A DNA stretch of 64,000 bases, taken from Bacteroidaceae bacterium. GTDB taxonomy: Bacteria; Bacteroidota; Bacteroidia; Bacteroidales; Bacteroidaceae. The DNA lies in NCBI GenBank assembly GCA_017465905.1, contig JAFTVE010000047.1, forward strand, positions 62,001 through 126,000. Reading direction: 5' to 3'. Below are positions 1 to 9,081 of the stretch, in pieces (within the stretch, counting starts at the first letter, position 1; each line of letters begins with the position of its first letter). A program made the position numbers and the translations under genes. A model generated the notes under the pieces. It was given only the letters and a program-made list of their open reading frames with translations. It did no database searches and was not told the origin of the DNA.

Positions 1-635
1 TATCCTTTGTCGAGTACCACGGCATTGCCCGTAACCATATCTGTCGCCACGCAGGCAAAGGAGCGGGGGAATGCCTCGTAGCTCATCGAATCGTGATAGG
101 CAATGGTAAGTTCAGTGAATGTATTGAGCAGGTTCTGCCCGTCGATGAGTCCTGGACGCGCCAGCACCTTGGGAAACGCGCGTTCGCTGCTTCGGCGCAC
201 TTTGATGCCAGCATCGCGATAGCGTGCATTGCTCTCAGTACGCACATTGTTGACATAGGGAACGTTCACCTGATACTTCTGTTCAGCCATACGCTGCGCA
301 TAAGGCAGCATGAAACGTGGCACATTGTTGCTCAGCAGCAGCTTCCAGTCTTGCGCCATGAGCAGCGAGTCCATCTCGTCGGCCGTATACCCTATGGAAT
401 ACAATGCCCCTATGATGGCCCCCATGCTTGTACCGGCCACGTAGTCGATAGGAATCTGCATCTCTTCGATGAGGCGTATCACCCCCACGTGTGCAGCGCC
501 ACGTGCACCACCACCGCTCAATACAAGAGCCACCTTGGGGCGTTCAGCCCCTGTGACATCACCACCCTGCTGCGCATAGCACATCGGCACCACACACAGC
601 AGCACAACACATACGGTCGCAAAAAATCTTTTCAT
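1..635 (-). CDS. Patatin-like phospholipase family protein (partial, C-terminus off window)
   Basis: Serine lipid acyl hydrolase of the patatin family, predicted to be exported. The visible 211 residues start with a signal peptide (about residues 1-22, ending CYAQ). They then show the oxyanion-hole motif GGGARG (41-46) and the nucleophile elbow GTSMG with Ser70. The catalytic Asp of the Ser-Asp dyad lies beyond the window edge. The gene is read right to left and runs off base 1, so total length is unknown; many Bacteroidota relatives carry a C-terminal Omp85-type barrel, which cannot be tested here. It follows the PorT-like gene by about 100 bp on the same strand with no clear promoter, so the two may be co-transcribed. 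Confidence 0.9.
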   Translation of the reverse strand, partial: MKRFFATVCVVLLCVVPMCYAQQGGDVTGAERPKVALVLSGGGARGAAHVGVIRLIEEMQIPIDYVAGTSMGAIIGALYSIGYTADEMDSLLMAQDWKLLLSNNVPRFMLPYAQRMAEQKYQVNVPYVNNVRTESNARYRDAGIKVRRSSERAFPKVLARPGLIDGQNLLNTFTELTIAYHDSMSYEAFPRSFACVATDMVTGNAVVLDKG

Positions 636-737
636 CACATACACCTATTGTGCAGCGATAACAATCATATGCGTCGAATGTTCCCTTAGAATTTGTTCAA
701 AGCAGAAAAAAAGAAGAATGCTGCTCTAAGACGTTTG

Positions 738-1484
738 CTACTCGAAATAGAAAGTGAGCACTACGATACGGCTCGATGCCCCTTCGAGCGACTCGGTATA
801 CTTCAGCAGATTCTTATCAATGAGGTCGCTACGGTCCTTGACCAGCAAGTCGGTGAGTCCGAAGCAGAACTTAATCTCAGGAATCAGCTTGAAGAACGGC
901 AGATAGAAGTCACACCCCATGCCCAACTCCAACGCCAAGTCAAATCGCTTGGTCAGCAATGCCTTCTGCTTCTTTACGGTGAGGTCAATCATTGGGGATA
1001 GGCCTGCGACAACATAGGGGCGATAGTTGTTGAAGCGCTGGGCAGCATATTTTACATTTATGGGGACAGAGAGGTACGTGGATTTGATGTTCTGCTTCTC
1101 CTCTTTCCCGCTCTTCTGCTCACGGAAACGCACCATCTTGTCGCCAAAGTGCATGGTGGGGATGACGCGCAGTGCCAAATGCTGTGTAAGGTACCATTCG
1201 CCCAATACGCCCACCGAAAATCCCGGATTATAGGCCGCAACATCCGTAAACCACGCCTCCTCAGTGCCATCCTCTAAGGTGTGTACATACCCATTGTTGA
1301 TGAATTCGAGGTCCTGCATGTGGAGACCGAAGAGGAAACCATAGTGCCAGCGACGCATGTCGATATACGGGCGGTTCTGCACCTTGCGCTCTTGCGCAAA
1401 GTGCCTCAGCGGCAGCATGGAAAAGATTACCAATGCCACCACGCCGACTATCCAAGCATGGCTGATGTGCCTTGTAGCATTCAT
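738..1484 (-). CDS. PorT-family outer-membrane beta-barrel protein
   Basis: A 248-residue predicted outer-membrane barrel. An N-terminal hydrophobic segment (residues 12-28) is followed by the stretch YIDMRRWHYGFLFGLHMQD, typical of PorT-family proteins, and by alternating beta strands (for example GVLGEWYLTQHLALRVIP) up to a terminal VVLTFYFE strand. PorT proper is a type IX secretion component, but the family is broad in Bacteroidales and no other T9SS gene is present, so that role is not claimed. The start at 1484 (MNATRH) is preferred over one 45 codons upstream because the upstream codons do not resemble a signal sequence. It is divergent from the ferredoxin gene. Confidence 0.8.
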   Translation of the reverse strand: MNATRHISHAWIVGVVALVIFSMLPLRHFAQERKVQNRPYIDMRRWHYGFLFGLHMQDLEFINNGYVHTLEDGTEEAWFTDVAAYNPGFSVGVLGEWYLTQHLALRVIPTMHFGDKMVRFREQKSGKEEKQNIKSTYLSVPINVKYAAQRFNNYRPYVVAGLSPMIDLTVKKQKALLTKRFDLALELGMGCDFYLPFFKLIPEIKFCFGLTDLLVKDRSDLIDKNLLKYTESLEGASSRIVVLTFYFE

Positions 1485-1583
1485 ACGAATGTATAACGAA
1501 GAGGGAGCATAAATATTATTTAGACAGCGTACAAATTTGGAAGAAAAGACATGCAAAAGGGAACATCGGGTGCAGAAAAGCAT

Positions 1584-1591
1584 TACCTTTG
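1584..1591 (+). promoter_or_regulatory. Promoter -7 element for ferredoxin
   Basis: TACCTTTG matches the Bacteroidales -7 consensus TAnnTTTG and lies 35 nt before the ferredoxin start. I see no good -33 element. Confidence 0.5.
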
Positions 1592-1626
1592 CGGTGTTAG
1601 TACGAATCATTTTAAACAATAGTATT

Positions 1627-1797
1627 ATGGCTTACGTAATTAATGACGACTGTATCAAGTGCGGTACTTGCGTTGATGAGTGCCCCTCTGAGGCTATCTC
1701 TGAAGGCGATACCAAGTATGTAATCGATCCCGCTGCTTGTGTTGACTGTGGCACATGCGCTGATGCTTGCCCCTCTGAGGCTATTCATCCGGAATAA
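1627..1797 (+). CDS. 2x[4Fe-4S] ferredoxin
   Basis: A 56-residue bacterial-type ferredoxin. Two CxxCxxCxxxCP motifs are visible (CIKCGTCVDECP and CVDCGTCADACP), which bind two [4Fe-4S] clusters for low-potential electron transfer in the cytoplasm, typically to pyruvate:ferredoxin oxidoreductase, hydrogenase or Rnf partners. The start at 1627 (MAYVIND) gives the normal family length; the 30 extra upstream codons open in frame are not typical and would precede the promoter. It is a single-gene unit with its own -7 promoter and a strong terminator. Confidence 0.96.
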   Translation: MAYVINDDCIKCGTCVDECPSEAISEGDTKYVIDPAACVDCGTCADACPSEAIHPE

Positions 1798-1820
1798 TCT
1801 GATACAGCATTATGTTTTTT

Positions 1821-1856
1821 TAAGGGATGTTCAATGAAGGACATCCCTTATTTTTT
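1821..1856 (+). terminator. Rho-independent terminator after ferredoxin
   Basis: TAAGGGATGT (1821-1830) pairs with ACATCCCTTA (1841-1850) and is followed by a T-run. Confidence 0.85.
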
Positions 1857-1995
1857 GTTTCAGCTTGTCATCCCGACGCCCTCCATATTGTTCCCTTTGA
1901 CACAGAGATGCAAGCATAAAACAGGGGACAATCACTGCAATATTCCGCCAAGAGCCTCTAATACATGCTTAAAAAGCCTCAAATGCAGCGATTTT

Positions 1996-2027
1996 TTTGG
2001 CCGATTGCGCAGTAATGATTATCTTTG
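1996..2027 (+). promoter_or_regulatory. Promoter of the POT transporter
   Basis: TTTG at 1996-1999 (-33), a 20-nt spacer and TATCTTTG at 2020-2027 (-7) fit the Bacteroidales sigma-ABfr promoter exactly, about 45 nt before the ATG at 2073. Confidence 0.8.
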
Positions 2028-2072
2028 TTCGTTTTTAGAAAAATAGTATTCATTAATTAATAACACAATTTT

Positions 2073-3728
2073 ATGTTTGAAGGACAACCAAAAGGGCTTT
2101 ATGCATTGGCTTTAGCGAACACAGGTGAACGCTTTGGCTACTACACGATGCTTGCAATCTTTACTCTTTTCTTGCAAGCGAAATTCGGTTTCTCTGCAGC
2201 AGAGGCTGGACAGTTTTATTCAATTTTCTTGGCAGGTGTATACTTCTTGCCAATGGTAGGCGGTATCCTTGCCGACAAGTTTGGCTATGGCAAGATGGTT
2301 ACCATCGGTATCTTCATCATGTTCCTTGGCTACGCACTGCTCGCTATCCCCACAGGAGCCGACACCATGGGCTTGGCCATGATGATTGGTGCATTGGCAC
2401 TGATTGCTTTGGGTACAGGTCTTTTCAAGGGTAACCTTCAGGTTATGGTAGGTAACCTCTACGACGAGAGCAAATACTCAACACGCCGCGACTCAGGATT
2501 CTCACTTTTCTACATGGCCATCAACATAGGTGCAATGTTTGCTCCTACCGCTGCAACCGCAGTGACCAACTGGATTCTCGGCAAGGCAAACCTAAGCTAC
2601 CATGCACGTATCCCCGAATTGGCACACAACTTCCTCGATGGTACCATCACTCCTGAGAACCTCGCCACATTGGGACGTTTGCAAGCTGAGCAGGGCTATG
2701 TAGGACCTATGCCCGAGTTCTGTCAGGTATATCTTGACCAGTTGTCACAGGCCTACCACTACGGTTTTGCAGTAGCATGCATCTCACTGATTGCCTCTAT
2801 TGCAATCTACTATGGTTTCCGTGGCACATTCAAGCACGCAGACTATAATGCCAAGACACAGCCCAAGACTGGTGATGTTGCAGTAGAAGAACTGACTCCG
2901 AAGCAGACAAAAGACCGCCTCGTGGCTCTCGTTCTCGTGTATATCGTGGTACTCTTCTTCTGGATGGCCTTCCACCAGAACGGTGCTACATTAACATTCT
3001 TCGCACGCGACTACACACAACCTTTTGCTACAGGCTTCATGAGCCTTGGTATCAGCGTATGGAACCTTGCCGTAGCAGCCATCGCCGTATACGCTTTGTT
3101 CGGTTTATTCCAGAATAAGAACAAGATTGTCCCCGGTGCTATAGCTGTAGTCTGCTTGGCATTCCTCATATACCAATACATCGGTCTGCCCGAGTCTACT
3201 CCTATCCTGCCTCAAATCTTCCAGCAGTTCAACCCCTTCTTTGTGGTTGCTTTGACTCCCGTATCAATGGCAGTATTCAGTTCATTGGCCAAGAAGGGCA
3301 AGGAACCATCCGCACCCCGTAAGATTGGGCTTGGTATGCTTATCGCTGCTCTCGGCTTCGTTATCATGGCTGTTGCATCTATTGGCCAGCCCAACCCCAC
3401 CGCTCTCAGCGCTGGTGCCGAGGCAAATCTCGTATCACCCAATTGGCTTATCTCCACCTACCTCGTACTTACCTTTGGCGAATTGTTGCTGTCACCGATG
3501 GGTATCTCATTCGTGACCAAGGTAGCACCTCCCAAGTACAAGGGCTTGATGATGGGTGGATGGTTCGCAGCTACGGCAATCGGTAACTATCTCACCGTTA
3601 TCGGCCCCACCTTGTGGGACAAGAACATCCCTCTTTGGGTACTCTGGGCTGTAATGATTGGAGTATGTCTCATATCATTCATCTTCATCTTCTCTATCAT
3701 GAAGAAGCTTGAGGCAGTAGCCAAGTAA
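2073..3728 (+). CDS. POT/PTR family peptide MFS transporter
   Basis: Proton-coupled oligopeptide transporter in the inner membrane, 551 residues with about 14 hydrophobic segments, a normal length for prokaryotic POTs with two extra helices. The TM1 motif appears as NTGERFGYY (16-24), and the PTR2 signature region as FSLFYMAINIGAMF. In the canonical ExxERFxYY motif the first Glu takes part in proton coupling; here that position is Asn16, which may change coupling. It is monocistronic, with its own promoter and terminator. DtpT-like di/tripeptide import is the best guess; substrate is not shown by the sequence. Confidence 0.93.
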   Translation: MFEGQPKGLYALALANTGERFGYYTMLAIFTLFLQAKFGFSAAEAGQFYSIFLAGVYFLPMVGGILADKFGYGKMVTIGIFIMFLGYALLAIPTGADTMGLAMMIGALALIALGTGLFKGNLQVMVGNLYDESKYSTRRDSGFSLFYMAINIGAMFAPTAATAVTNWILGKANLSYHARIPELAHNFLDGTITPENLATLGRLQAEQGYVGPMPEFCQVYLDQLSQAYHYGFAVACISLIASIAIYYGFRGTFKHADYNAKTQPKTGDVAVEELTPKQTKDRLVALVLVYIVVLFFWMAFHQNGATLTFFARDYTQPFATGFMSLGISVWNLAVAAIAVYALFGLFQNKNKIVPGAIAVVCLAFLIYQYIGLPESTPILPQIFQQFNPFFVVALTPVSMAVFSSLAKKGKEPSAPRKIGLGMLIAALGFVIMAVASIGQPNPTALSAGAEANLVSPNWLISTYLVLTFGELLLSPMGISFVTKVAPPKYKGLMMGGWFAATAIGNYLTVIGPTLWDKNIPLWVLWAVMIGVCLISFIFIFSIMKKLEAVAK

Positions 3729-3746
3729 TCTCCAACAAGAATATAT

Positions 3747-3782
3747 GAAAATAGCCGTGCATTTCAATGTGCGGCTATTTTC
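3747..3782 (+). terminator. Terminator after POT transporter
   Basis: GAAAATAGCCG (3747-3757) and CGGCTATTTTC (3772-3782) form a perfect 11-bp outer stem extended by wobble pairs toward a 4-nt loop. Confidence 0.8.
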
Positions 3783-3791
3783 TTTGAAGAC

Positions 3792-3822
3792 TTGGGAAAA
3801 TAGGGAAAAAAGCCTATTTTTG
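3792..3822 (+). promoter_or_regulatory. Promoter of the hexosaminidase/sialidase
   Basis: TTG at 3792-3794, a 20-nt spacer and TATTTTTG at 3815-3822. Transcription would begin near 3829, so the in-frame ATG at 3831 would be almost leaderless. This favours the ATG at 3876. Confidence 0.75.
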
Positions 3823-3875
3823 CATTGTAAATGAAAAACACCTTATTCATAAACTGTATATCAACTAAAAATGCC

Positions 3876-6800
3876 ATGAGAAGAATCATCGTTACAATGC
3901 TTGTTGCATTAGCAATATTTCTGCCTAGTTCACTTCAAGCAGGTGTAGAGCATCTGCTCCCCAAAGTTCAAGTTTTGGAAAGGACGGGGAAAGCTCCTTT
4001 CATTTTGCACCGTGCAATAAACATTACATATAGTAACGGTGCAGTTCAATGTCCTTTGCTCGAAGGGTTCTTCATCGAGAATGGCTGTACTCTTGCTGGA
4101 AAGGGAGCTGCCGTCAAGGTGAGCCTCGTAAAGAGCATCAAAGGTGCTCACGACTATGCATTGCATGGATACGAGAATGAGGCGTATACACTGAAGGTGT
4201 CTGCCAACAAGATTCATATCGAGGCGGTGACGAACATAGGCGTTATTCGCGCTACACAGACACTTATGCAATTGGCCGAAGGGTGCGAGAAGGGAAATGA
4301 AACTATTGCAGCAGTAAAAATTACTGACTGGCCTGCCTTCAAGCTGCGTGGCTACATGCACGACACTGGGCGCTCGTATATCCCAGTGGACGAGCTTATC
4401 AAGCAGATAGAGTTGCTGTCGCGCTTCAAAGTAAACACTTTTCACTGGCATCTCACAGAGAATCAGGCTTGGCGCTTCGAGATCAAGGCATACCCCGAGC
4501 TTACAAGTGAGTCATCCATGACACGCCATGAAGGGAAATATTATACTCAAGAAGAGTGCAAGGCCGTAATGGCGGCAGCCAAGAAACATGGTGTCATCGT
4601 AATCCCAGAGATTGACATGCCTGGCCATAGTGACGCTTTTGAGCGTGCCATGGGATTCGGTATGCAAACAGAGAAGGGAAAGAAGGTCGTGAAGGCCGCC
4701 CTCGACGAAGTGGTAGAGGTCTTTGCCGAAGCTCCTTATATACATATAGGGGGCGACGAGGTGAGCACAACGGCAGCCTATCTCAATGAGATGATAGCTC
4801 ACGTGGAGAGCAAAGGTAAGAAAGCAGGTATATGGAACCCCATCAACGGTATCGGGCAGGATGCACTTGATGCCTCGCTTGCCCAGATGTGGGGAACCCG
4901 TGGCATAGTAGCTTCGGGCAAGGCCAATATTGATTGCCGCTACAACTACACCAACCACTTTGACGTGTTTGCCGACCTGGTAGGTATCTACAAAAGCACC
5001 ATATATTATAAGGAGAGGGGTGATGCTACCGTTGCAGGCACCATCTCGGCCTGCTGGAACGACCGCAAACTAGAATCTGTAGCCGACATTATGGCCCAGA
5101 ACAATATATATGCCAATATCATCGCATCGGCCGAACGAGGCTGGATAGGCGGTGGCAAGCACTATATTGACAATTGCAACAATGGAGGCACCAACGGTGG
5201 CGGTGGCGTGATGCTCCCCAATTCGGGCGATGAGTATGAGGCTTTTGCCGATTGGGAGCGCCGTTTCCTTTTCCATAAGGCCAATTCACTGAAGGACGAG
5301 CCCATCCCATATGTAAAGCAGTCCAACGTGCGTTGGCGCATCACTGAGGCTTTTCCCAATGGGGGAGATGCCTCAAAGGTGTTCCCACCCGAAGAGCAAA
5401 TGAACGAAGCTGGCATACTGCCCGATAACTATCAGTACAACGGAAAAACATTCCATACAGGAATAGCCACCGGAGCAGGCATCTATCTGCGCCACACATG
5501 GGGCAACGGCATTATCAACGCATACTATGATGCGCCGAACTATAACCAGACGGCATACGCTTGGACCTATGTATACTCGCCCAAGGAACAGGAGGCTGGA
5601 GCAATCATCGAGTTCCAAAACTACAGTCGTTCCGAGCAAGATCCTGCCCCTGCTGCGGGTCAGTGGGACCTTTACGGCTCCAATATCTGGCTAAACGGCG
5701 CACCTATCCCTGCTCCATCGTATGAGAATACAGGCATCAACATAAGCAACAAGGAGGTAACGCTAAAGAATGAAAATTTCTCCGCCCGCAAGCCTATTAC
5801 CGTACAACTCAAGAAAGGGTGGAACAAGGTGTTCCTGAAACTTCCCTACACCAATGCCTCCTATCGCCTCGACAAATGGATGTTTACCTTTGTACTCACT
5901 GATAAGGAGGGCTGTGAGGCACTTGATGGCCTTATCTATTCTCCCGACCAGCAGATGAGCGAGGCAGATTTTGGCAAAACTCCTGAAGTCTCCTCCGAAA
6001 AAAGTGGGGAGAGGCCCAACGAGAGACACACCCTCTATCATACACCTGATAGCAATGGCTTCCCCTACCGCATACCAGCCATTGCGGTAGCTCCCAATGG
6101 AGATATCTTCGCCATTTCAGATAATCGTCCGTGTGGCATGGACATTGGCTATGGTGAAGTGGACATAAAATGCCGTATATCTACTGATAATGGTAACAGC
6201 TGGGGCGATGAATTCTTTGTCGCTAATGGCCAGGGAGGTAGTACCAACGCGATGACTACAGGTTTTGGCGATGCTGCTATTGTTGCCGACCGCAAAAAGA
6301 ACCGCCTGTTGGTGATGATGGTGTGTGGACGTACTGTTTGCTGGAACGGTCGATGGACACCAAAGAAGAGTCTCACAGATGATGCTGTCAACCGTGTAGC
6401 TCGTCTCTACGCTACCTACAACAAAGCTGAAAAGAAATGGAAGTGGAGTCAGCCCGAAGAGGTCACCAACAGCATATACAATCTGTTCCTCGACGAAAAC
6501 AATACCCCTACCGTGTCGTCCTTATTTATCGGCTCGGGCAAGATATGTCAGAGCCGCGTCGTCAAGAAGGGTCGCTACTACCGCCTCTACTGCTCCATGT
6601 GGACCCGTGATGAAGGTAACCGTGTCATCTACTCTGATGACTTTGGCGGTTCATGGCAGGTGCTCGGCAAGGTTACCGACCGCCCCGCACCCTATGGTGA
6701 CGAACCCAAGATAGAGGAACTTCCCGATGGCACCGTAGTACTCAGTAGTCGCAAGGGAGGAGGTCGTTACTTCAACCTCTTCACCTTCGCGGATAACACC

Positions 6801-7238
6801 TATACCACGGGTACATGGGGTACGGCCGTATCGAGCAACGATGTTGCTAATGGCCTTTCTTTCGGCCGTAACAGCACCAACGGTGAGATCCTGTTGGTCA
6901 ATGCTATCCGCAAGAGCGATGGCGGCAAATGCAACCTTATGTTGCAGTCTGTGCCCACAGGAGATGGTCGTAGCAATGTGAGCATCTTCTTTAAGGAGAT
7001 GGAGTACAATACCGATGGAAGCAATGCTTATACTCCTACAACCTTTGCTCAGGGATGGACTTTGGGTCTGCAGGTCAGTGACCGTGGCTCAGCATATAGT
7101 ACCATGACCATGCAAAAGGATGGCCGGGTAGCTTTTCTCTATGAAGAGGAGCCCGGTGGATACTGTATCGTATATGCTCCGCTAAGTATTGAGCAGATTA
7201 CGAGCGGGGCCTATACCATTGATAATAAGAGCAAATAA
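3876..7238 (+). CDS. Bifunctional GH20 beta-N-acetylhexosaminidase / GH33 sialidase fusion
   Basis: Predicted exported 1120-residue enzyme joining two glycosidases. The signal peptide is residues 1-21 (MRRIIVTMLV...SLQA). Residues about 25-150 form a GH20b-like domain. The GH20 barrel follows, with HWHLTENQAWRF, EIDMPGHSD and the catalytic pair Asp294-Glu295 in IHIGGDEV. A beta-sandwich-like linker occupies roughly 480-700. The C-terminal GH33 part begins near the YRIP motif (Arg732) and has Asp boxes STDNGNSWG and SDDFGGSWQ. Together the activities would remove terminal sialic acid and GlcNAc/GalNAc from mucin-type or N-glycans. The start at 3876 is chosen from the promoter and signal peptide. 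No SusCD genes are adjacent. Confidence 0.92.
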   Translation: MRRIIVTMLVALAIFLPSSLQAGVEHLLPKVQVLERTGKAPFILHRAINITYSNGAVQCPLLEGFFIENGCTLAGKGAAVKVSLVKSIKGAHDYALHGYENEAYTLKVSANKIHIEAVTNIGVIRATQTLMQLAEGCEKGNETIAAVKITDWPAFKLRGYMHDTGRSYIPVDELIKQIELLSRFKVNTFHWHLTENQAWRFEIKAYPELTSESSMTRHEGKYYTQEECKAVMAAAKKHGVIVIPEIDMPGHSDAFERAMGFGMQTEKGKKVVKAALDEVVEVFAEAPYIHIGGDEVSTTAAYLNEMIAHVESKGKKAGIWNPINGIGQDALDASLAQMWGTRGIVASGKANIDCRYNYTNHFDVFADLVGIYKSTIYYKERGDATVAGTISACWNDRKLESVADIMAQNNIYANIIASAERGWIGGGKHYIDNCNNGGTNGGGGVMLPNSGDEYEAFADWERRFLFHKANSLKDEPIPYVKQSNVRWRITEAFPNGGDASKVFPPEEQMNEAGILPDNYQYNGKTFHTGIATGAGIYLRHTWGNGIINAYYDAPNYNQTAYAWTYVYSPKEQEAGAIIEFQNYSRSEQDPAPAAGQWDLYGSNIWLNGAPIPAPSYENTGINISNKEVTLKNENFSARKPITVQLKKGWNKVFLKLPYTNASYRLDKWMFTFVLTDKEGCEALDGLIYSPDQQMSEADFGKTPEVSSEKSGERPNERHTLYHTPDSNGFPYRIPAIAVAPNGDIFAISDNRPCGMDIGYGEVDIKCRISTDNGNSWGDEFFVANGQGGSTNAMTTGFGDAAIVADRKKNRLLVMMVCGRTVCWNGRWTPKKSLTDDAVNRVARLYATYNKAEKKWKWSQPEEVTNSIYNLFLDENNTPTVSSLFIGSGKICQSRVVKKGRYYRLYCSMWTRDEGNRVIYSDDFGGSWQVLGKVTDRPAPYGDEPKIEELPDGTVVLSSRKGGGRYFNLFTFADNTYTTGTWGTAVSSNDVANGLSFGRNSTNGEILLVNAIRKSDGGKCNLMLQSVPTGDGRSNVSIFFKEMEYNTDGSNAYTPTTFAQGWTLGLQVSDRGSAYSTMTMQKDGRVAFLYEEEPGGYCIVYAPLSIEQITSGAYTIDNKSK

Positions 7239-7269
7239 ATAGGTTTTAAGACATTTTTGTCCGTTTTGC

Positions 7270-7300
7270 TTGTGATATTAACAGATAAATCCTAAATTTG
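7270..7300 (+). promoter_or_regulatory. Promoter of psd-pssA
   Basis: TTG at 7270-7272, a 20-nt spacer and TAAATTTG at 7293-7300, upstream of psd. Confidence 0.75.
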
Positions 7301-7322
7301 CATAATTTAAATCACGTATATT

Positions 7323-8009
7323 ATGCGAAAACTACGTAAAATACGCCTTCACCAAGAGGGCACTCACCAGCTCACAGTAGGTTTCTTTGTATGGTTTGCC
7401 ATCAATGCACTGACCTACTATCTCACCTATCCCGAGTTGCGCTGGCTCTTTATCCTGATTGCTGTATTCACCACTACAGTGTATGCACTGCTCATAAATT
7501 TCTTCCGTTGCCCACCACGCCGTTTCCCAGGTGAGGAGACCGAAGGTATTGTAGTAGCTCCTGCCGATGGCAAGATTGTTGTCATTGAGGAGGTGGAGGA
7601 ACCCGACTATTTCCATGATCGCCGTCTTATGCTCTCCATCTTCATGAGCCCGCTCAACGTACATGCTAACTGGTACCCTGTGGACGGTGTGGTGAAGAAG
7701 GTGACACATGACAATGGTAAGTTCCACCGCGCTTTCCTCCCCAAGGCAAGCACTGACAATGAGCGTTCAATGGTAGTGATAGAGACTCCCGACGGACGCG
7801 AGGTTATGGTGCGCCAAATTGCAGGAGCCATGGCACGCCGCATTGTCACCTATGCTAAGGCTGGCGAAGAATGCTTTATCGACGAGCACTTCGGATTCAT
7901 CAAGTTGGGCTCTCGCGTAGATGTATACTTACCTATTGGCACCGAGGTGTGCGTTACCATGGGGCAGAAGACTACGGGTAACCAAACCATTCTGGCAAAA
8001 TTGAAATAG
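7323..8009 (+). CDS. psd: Phosphatidylserine decarboxylase family protein
   Basis: Makes phosphatidylethanolamine from phosphatidylserine at the inner membrane. The 228-residue protein is of the short type, with two N-terminal hydrophobic segments (20-35 and 40-60). His114 lies in [11 protein letters not shown]. The self-cleavage site is Gly196-Ser197 in [13 protein letters not shown], where Ser becomes the pyruvoyl cofactor. It is followed after 12 bp by pssA, which makes its substrate, so the two genes form one operon for PE synthesis. Confidence 0.95.
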   Translation: MRKLRKIRLHQEGTHQLTVGFFVWFAINALTYYLTYPELRWLFILIAVFTTTVYALLINFFRCPPRRFPGEETEGIVVAPADGKIVVIEEVEEPDYFHDRRLMLSIFMSPLNVHANWYPVDGVVKKVTHDNGKFHRAFLPKASTDNERSMVVIETPDGREVMVRQIAGAMARRIVTYAKAGEECFIDEHFGFIKLGSRVDVYLPIGTEVCVTMGQKTTGNQTILAKLK

Positions 8010-8021
8010 TTTCTCAGTAGC

Positions 8022-8723
8022 ATGAATATCAAGAAGCATATACCCAATACCATTACCTGCTGCAACCTCCTCTCTGGATGCGTTGCTTCCGTGTATGCTT
8101 TCGAGAGAGTCTATCCTCTTGCATTTGCATTCATCATCGCAGGTGCGGTGTTCGACTTCTTCGACGGGCTTTCAGCTCGTGCGCTCAAGGTGAGCTCACC
8201 CATCGGCAAGGAGCTTGATTCATTGGCCGATGTCATCACCTTTGGTTTTGCGCCTGCCACGATGGTGTTTAGTTGGCTGCGCGAGTGTGCCGATACCCAT
8301 CTCGATATGTTGGTGGCTTTCGTGGTTCCCTTCTTTGCGTTTCTGCTTGTAGCCTTCTCAGCATTACGCCTTGCCAAGTTCAATGTCGATGAGCGGCAGA
8401 CGAGTTCGTTCATTGGCCTCCCCACACCTGCTAATGCCCTCTTCTGGGGTGCTCTCGTGATAGGCTCACACGACACGATAATGGAGAACCCTTACGGATG
8501 GATGCTCATAATCGCCTTGGTGTTGCTATTCTCATGGCTTTTGGTTGCCGAGATTCCTATGTTCTCACTCAAGTTCAAGAACCTTACGTGGAAGAGTAAC
8601 CGAATAGCCTATATATTCCTCCTTGTTAGCCTTGTCCTGCTCATCGTATTAGGGCTAAATGGTCTCTCGGCTGTCATAGGATGGTACATCATTCTGTCAG
8701 TTCTGACACAAAAGCGTGCCTGA
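8022..8723 (+). CDS. pssA: CDP-diacylglycerol--serine O-phosphatidyltransferase
   Basis: Integral membrane enzyme (233 residues) that makes phosphatidylserine from CDP-diacylglycerol and serine. It carries the full CDP-alcohol phosphotransferase motif: Asp45, Asp48-Gly49, Ala52-Arg53, Gly62, Asp66 and Asp70. It directly follows psd, so substrate and product enzymes of PE synthesis are co-expressed. The last codons overlap the left arm of the terminator hairpin. Confidence 0.96.
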   Translation: MNIKKHIPNTITCCNLLSGCVASVYAFERVYPLAFAFIIAGAVFDFFDGLSARALKVSSPIGKELDSLADVITFGFAPATMVFSWLRECADTHLDMLVAFVVPFFAFLLVAFSALRLAKFNVDERQTSSFIGLPTPANALFWGALVIGSHDTIMENPYGWMLIIALVLLFSWLLVAEIPMFSLKFKNLTWKSNRIAYIFLLVSLVLLIVLGLNGLSAVIGWYIILSVLTQKRA

Positions 8724-8751
8724 CCCTTTGGGGTGAACCTTTTGGCACGCT
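8713..8751 (+). terminator. Terminator of psd-pssA
   Basis: AGCGTGCC (8713-8720) pairs with GGCACGCT (8744-8751), with an inner ACCC/GGGT hairpin. The left arm begins inside the pssA coding sequence. Confidence 0.7.
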
Positions 8752-8793
8752 ATTTGTATATACCTTTACCGTAACGATAACTTTTGAAAAATA

Positions 8794-9066
8794 ATGTTTG
8801 CAAGTATATTCTTCTTTATATTCCTCTTCTTCCTACTCCTTATTATAATAGGTGGTTCCCTGCTGCGCGGTATTCTTAATCTTCTTTTCGGACGCCGCAC
8901 ACCACGCCATACATACACTGCACAGGAGGCTTATGGACAGGCACAAGGTCAGGCTCATCAGTCGACCCAGTCGCAGCAAACCTCGACCTCGACGGGTAAG
9001 AAACGCGACAAAATCTTTGATGATTCAGAGGGCGAGTATGTCGACTTCGAGGAAATCAAGGAGTAG
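8794..9066 (+). CDS. DUF4834 small membrane protein
   Basis: A 90-residue protein with a very hydrophobic N-terminus (residues 2-27), a Gln/Ser-rich linker and the C-terminal motif KIFDDSEGEYVDFEEIKE, which is the hallmark of the Bacteroidales DUF4834 family. Function is unknown. It is likely anchored in the inner membrane with an acidic cytoplasmic tail. A weak -7-like TACCTTTA lies upstream at 8761. It converges on the helix-hairpin-helix gene. Confidence 0.8.
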   Translation: MFASIFFFIFLFFLLLIIIGGSLLRGILNLLFGRRTPRHTYTAQEAYGQAQGQAHQSTQSQQTSTSTGKKRDKIFDDSEGEYVDFEEIKE

Positions 9067-9081
9067 CCTACACCATCATCC

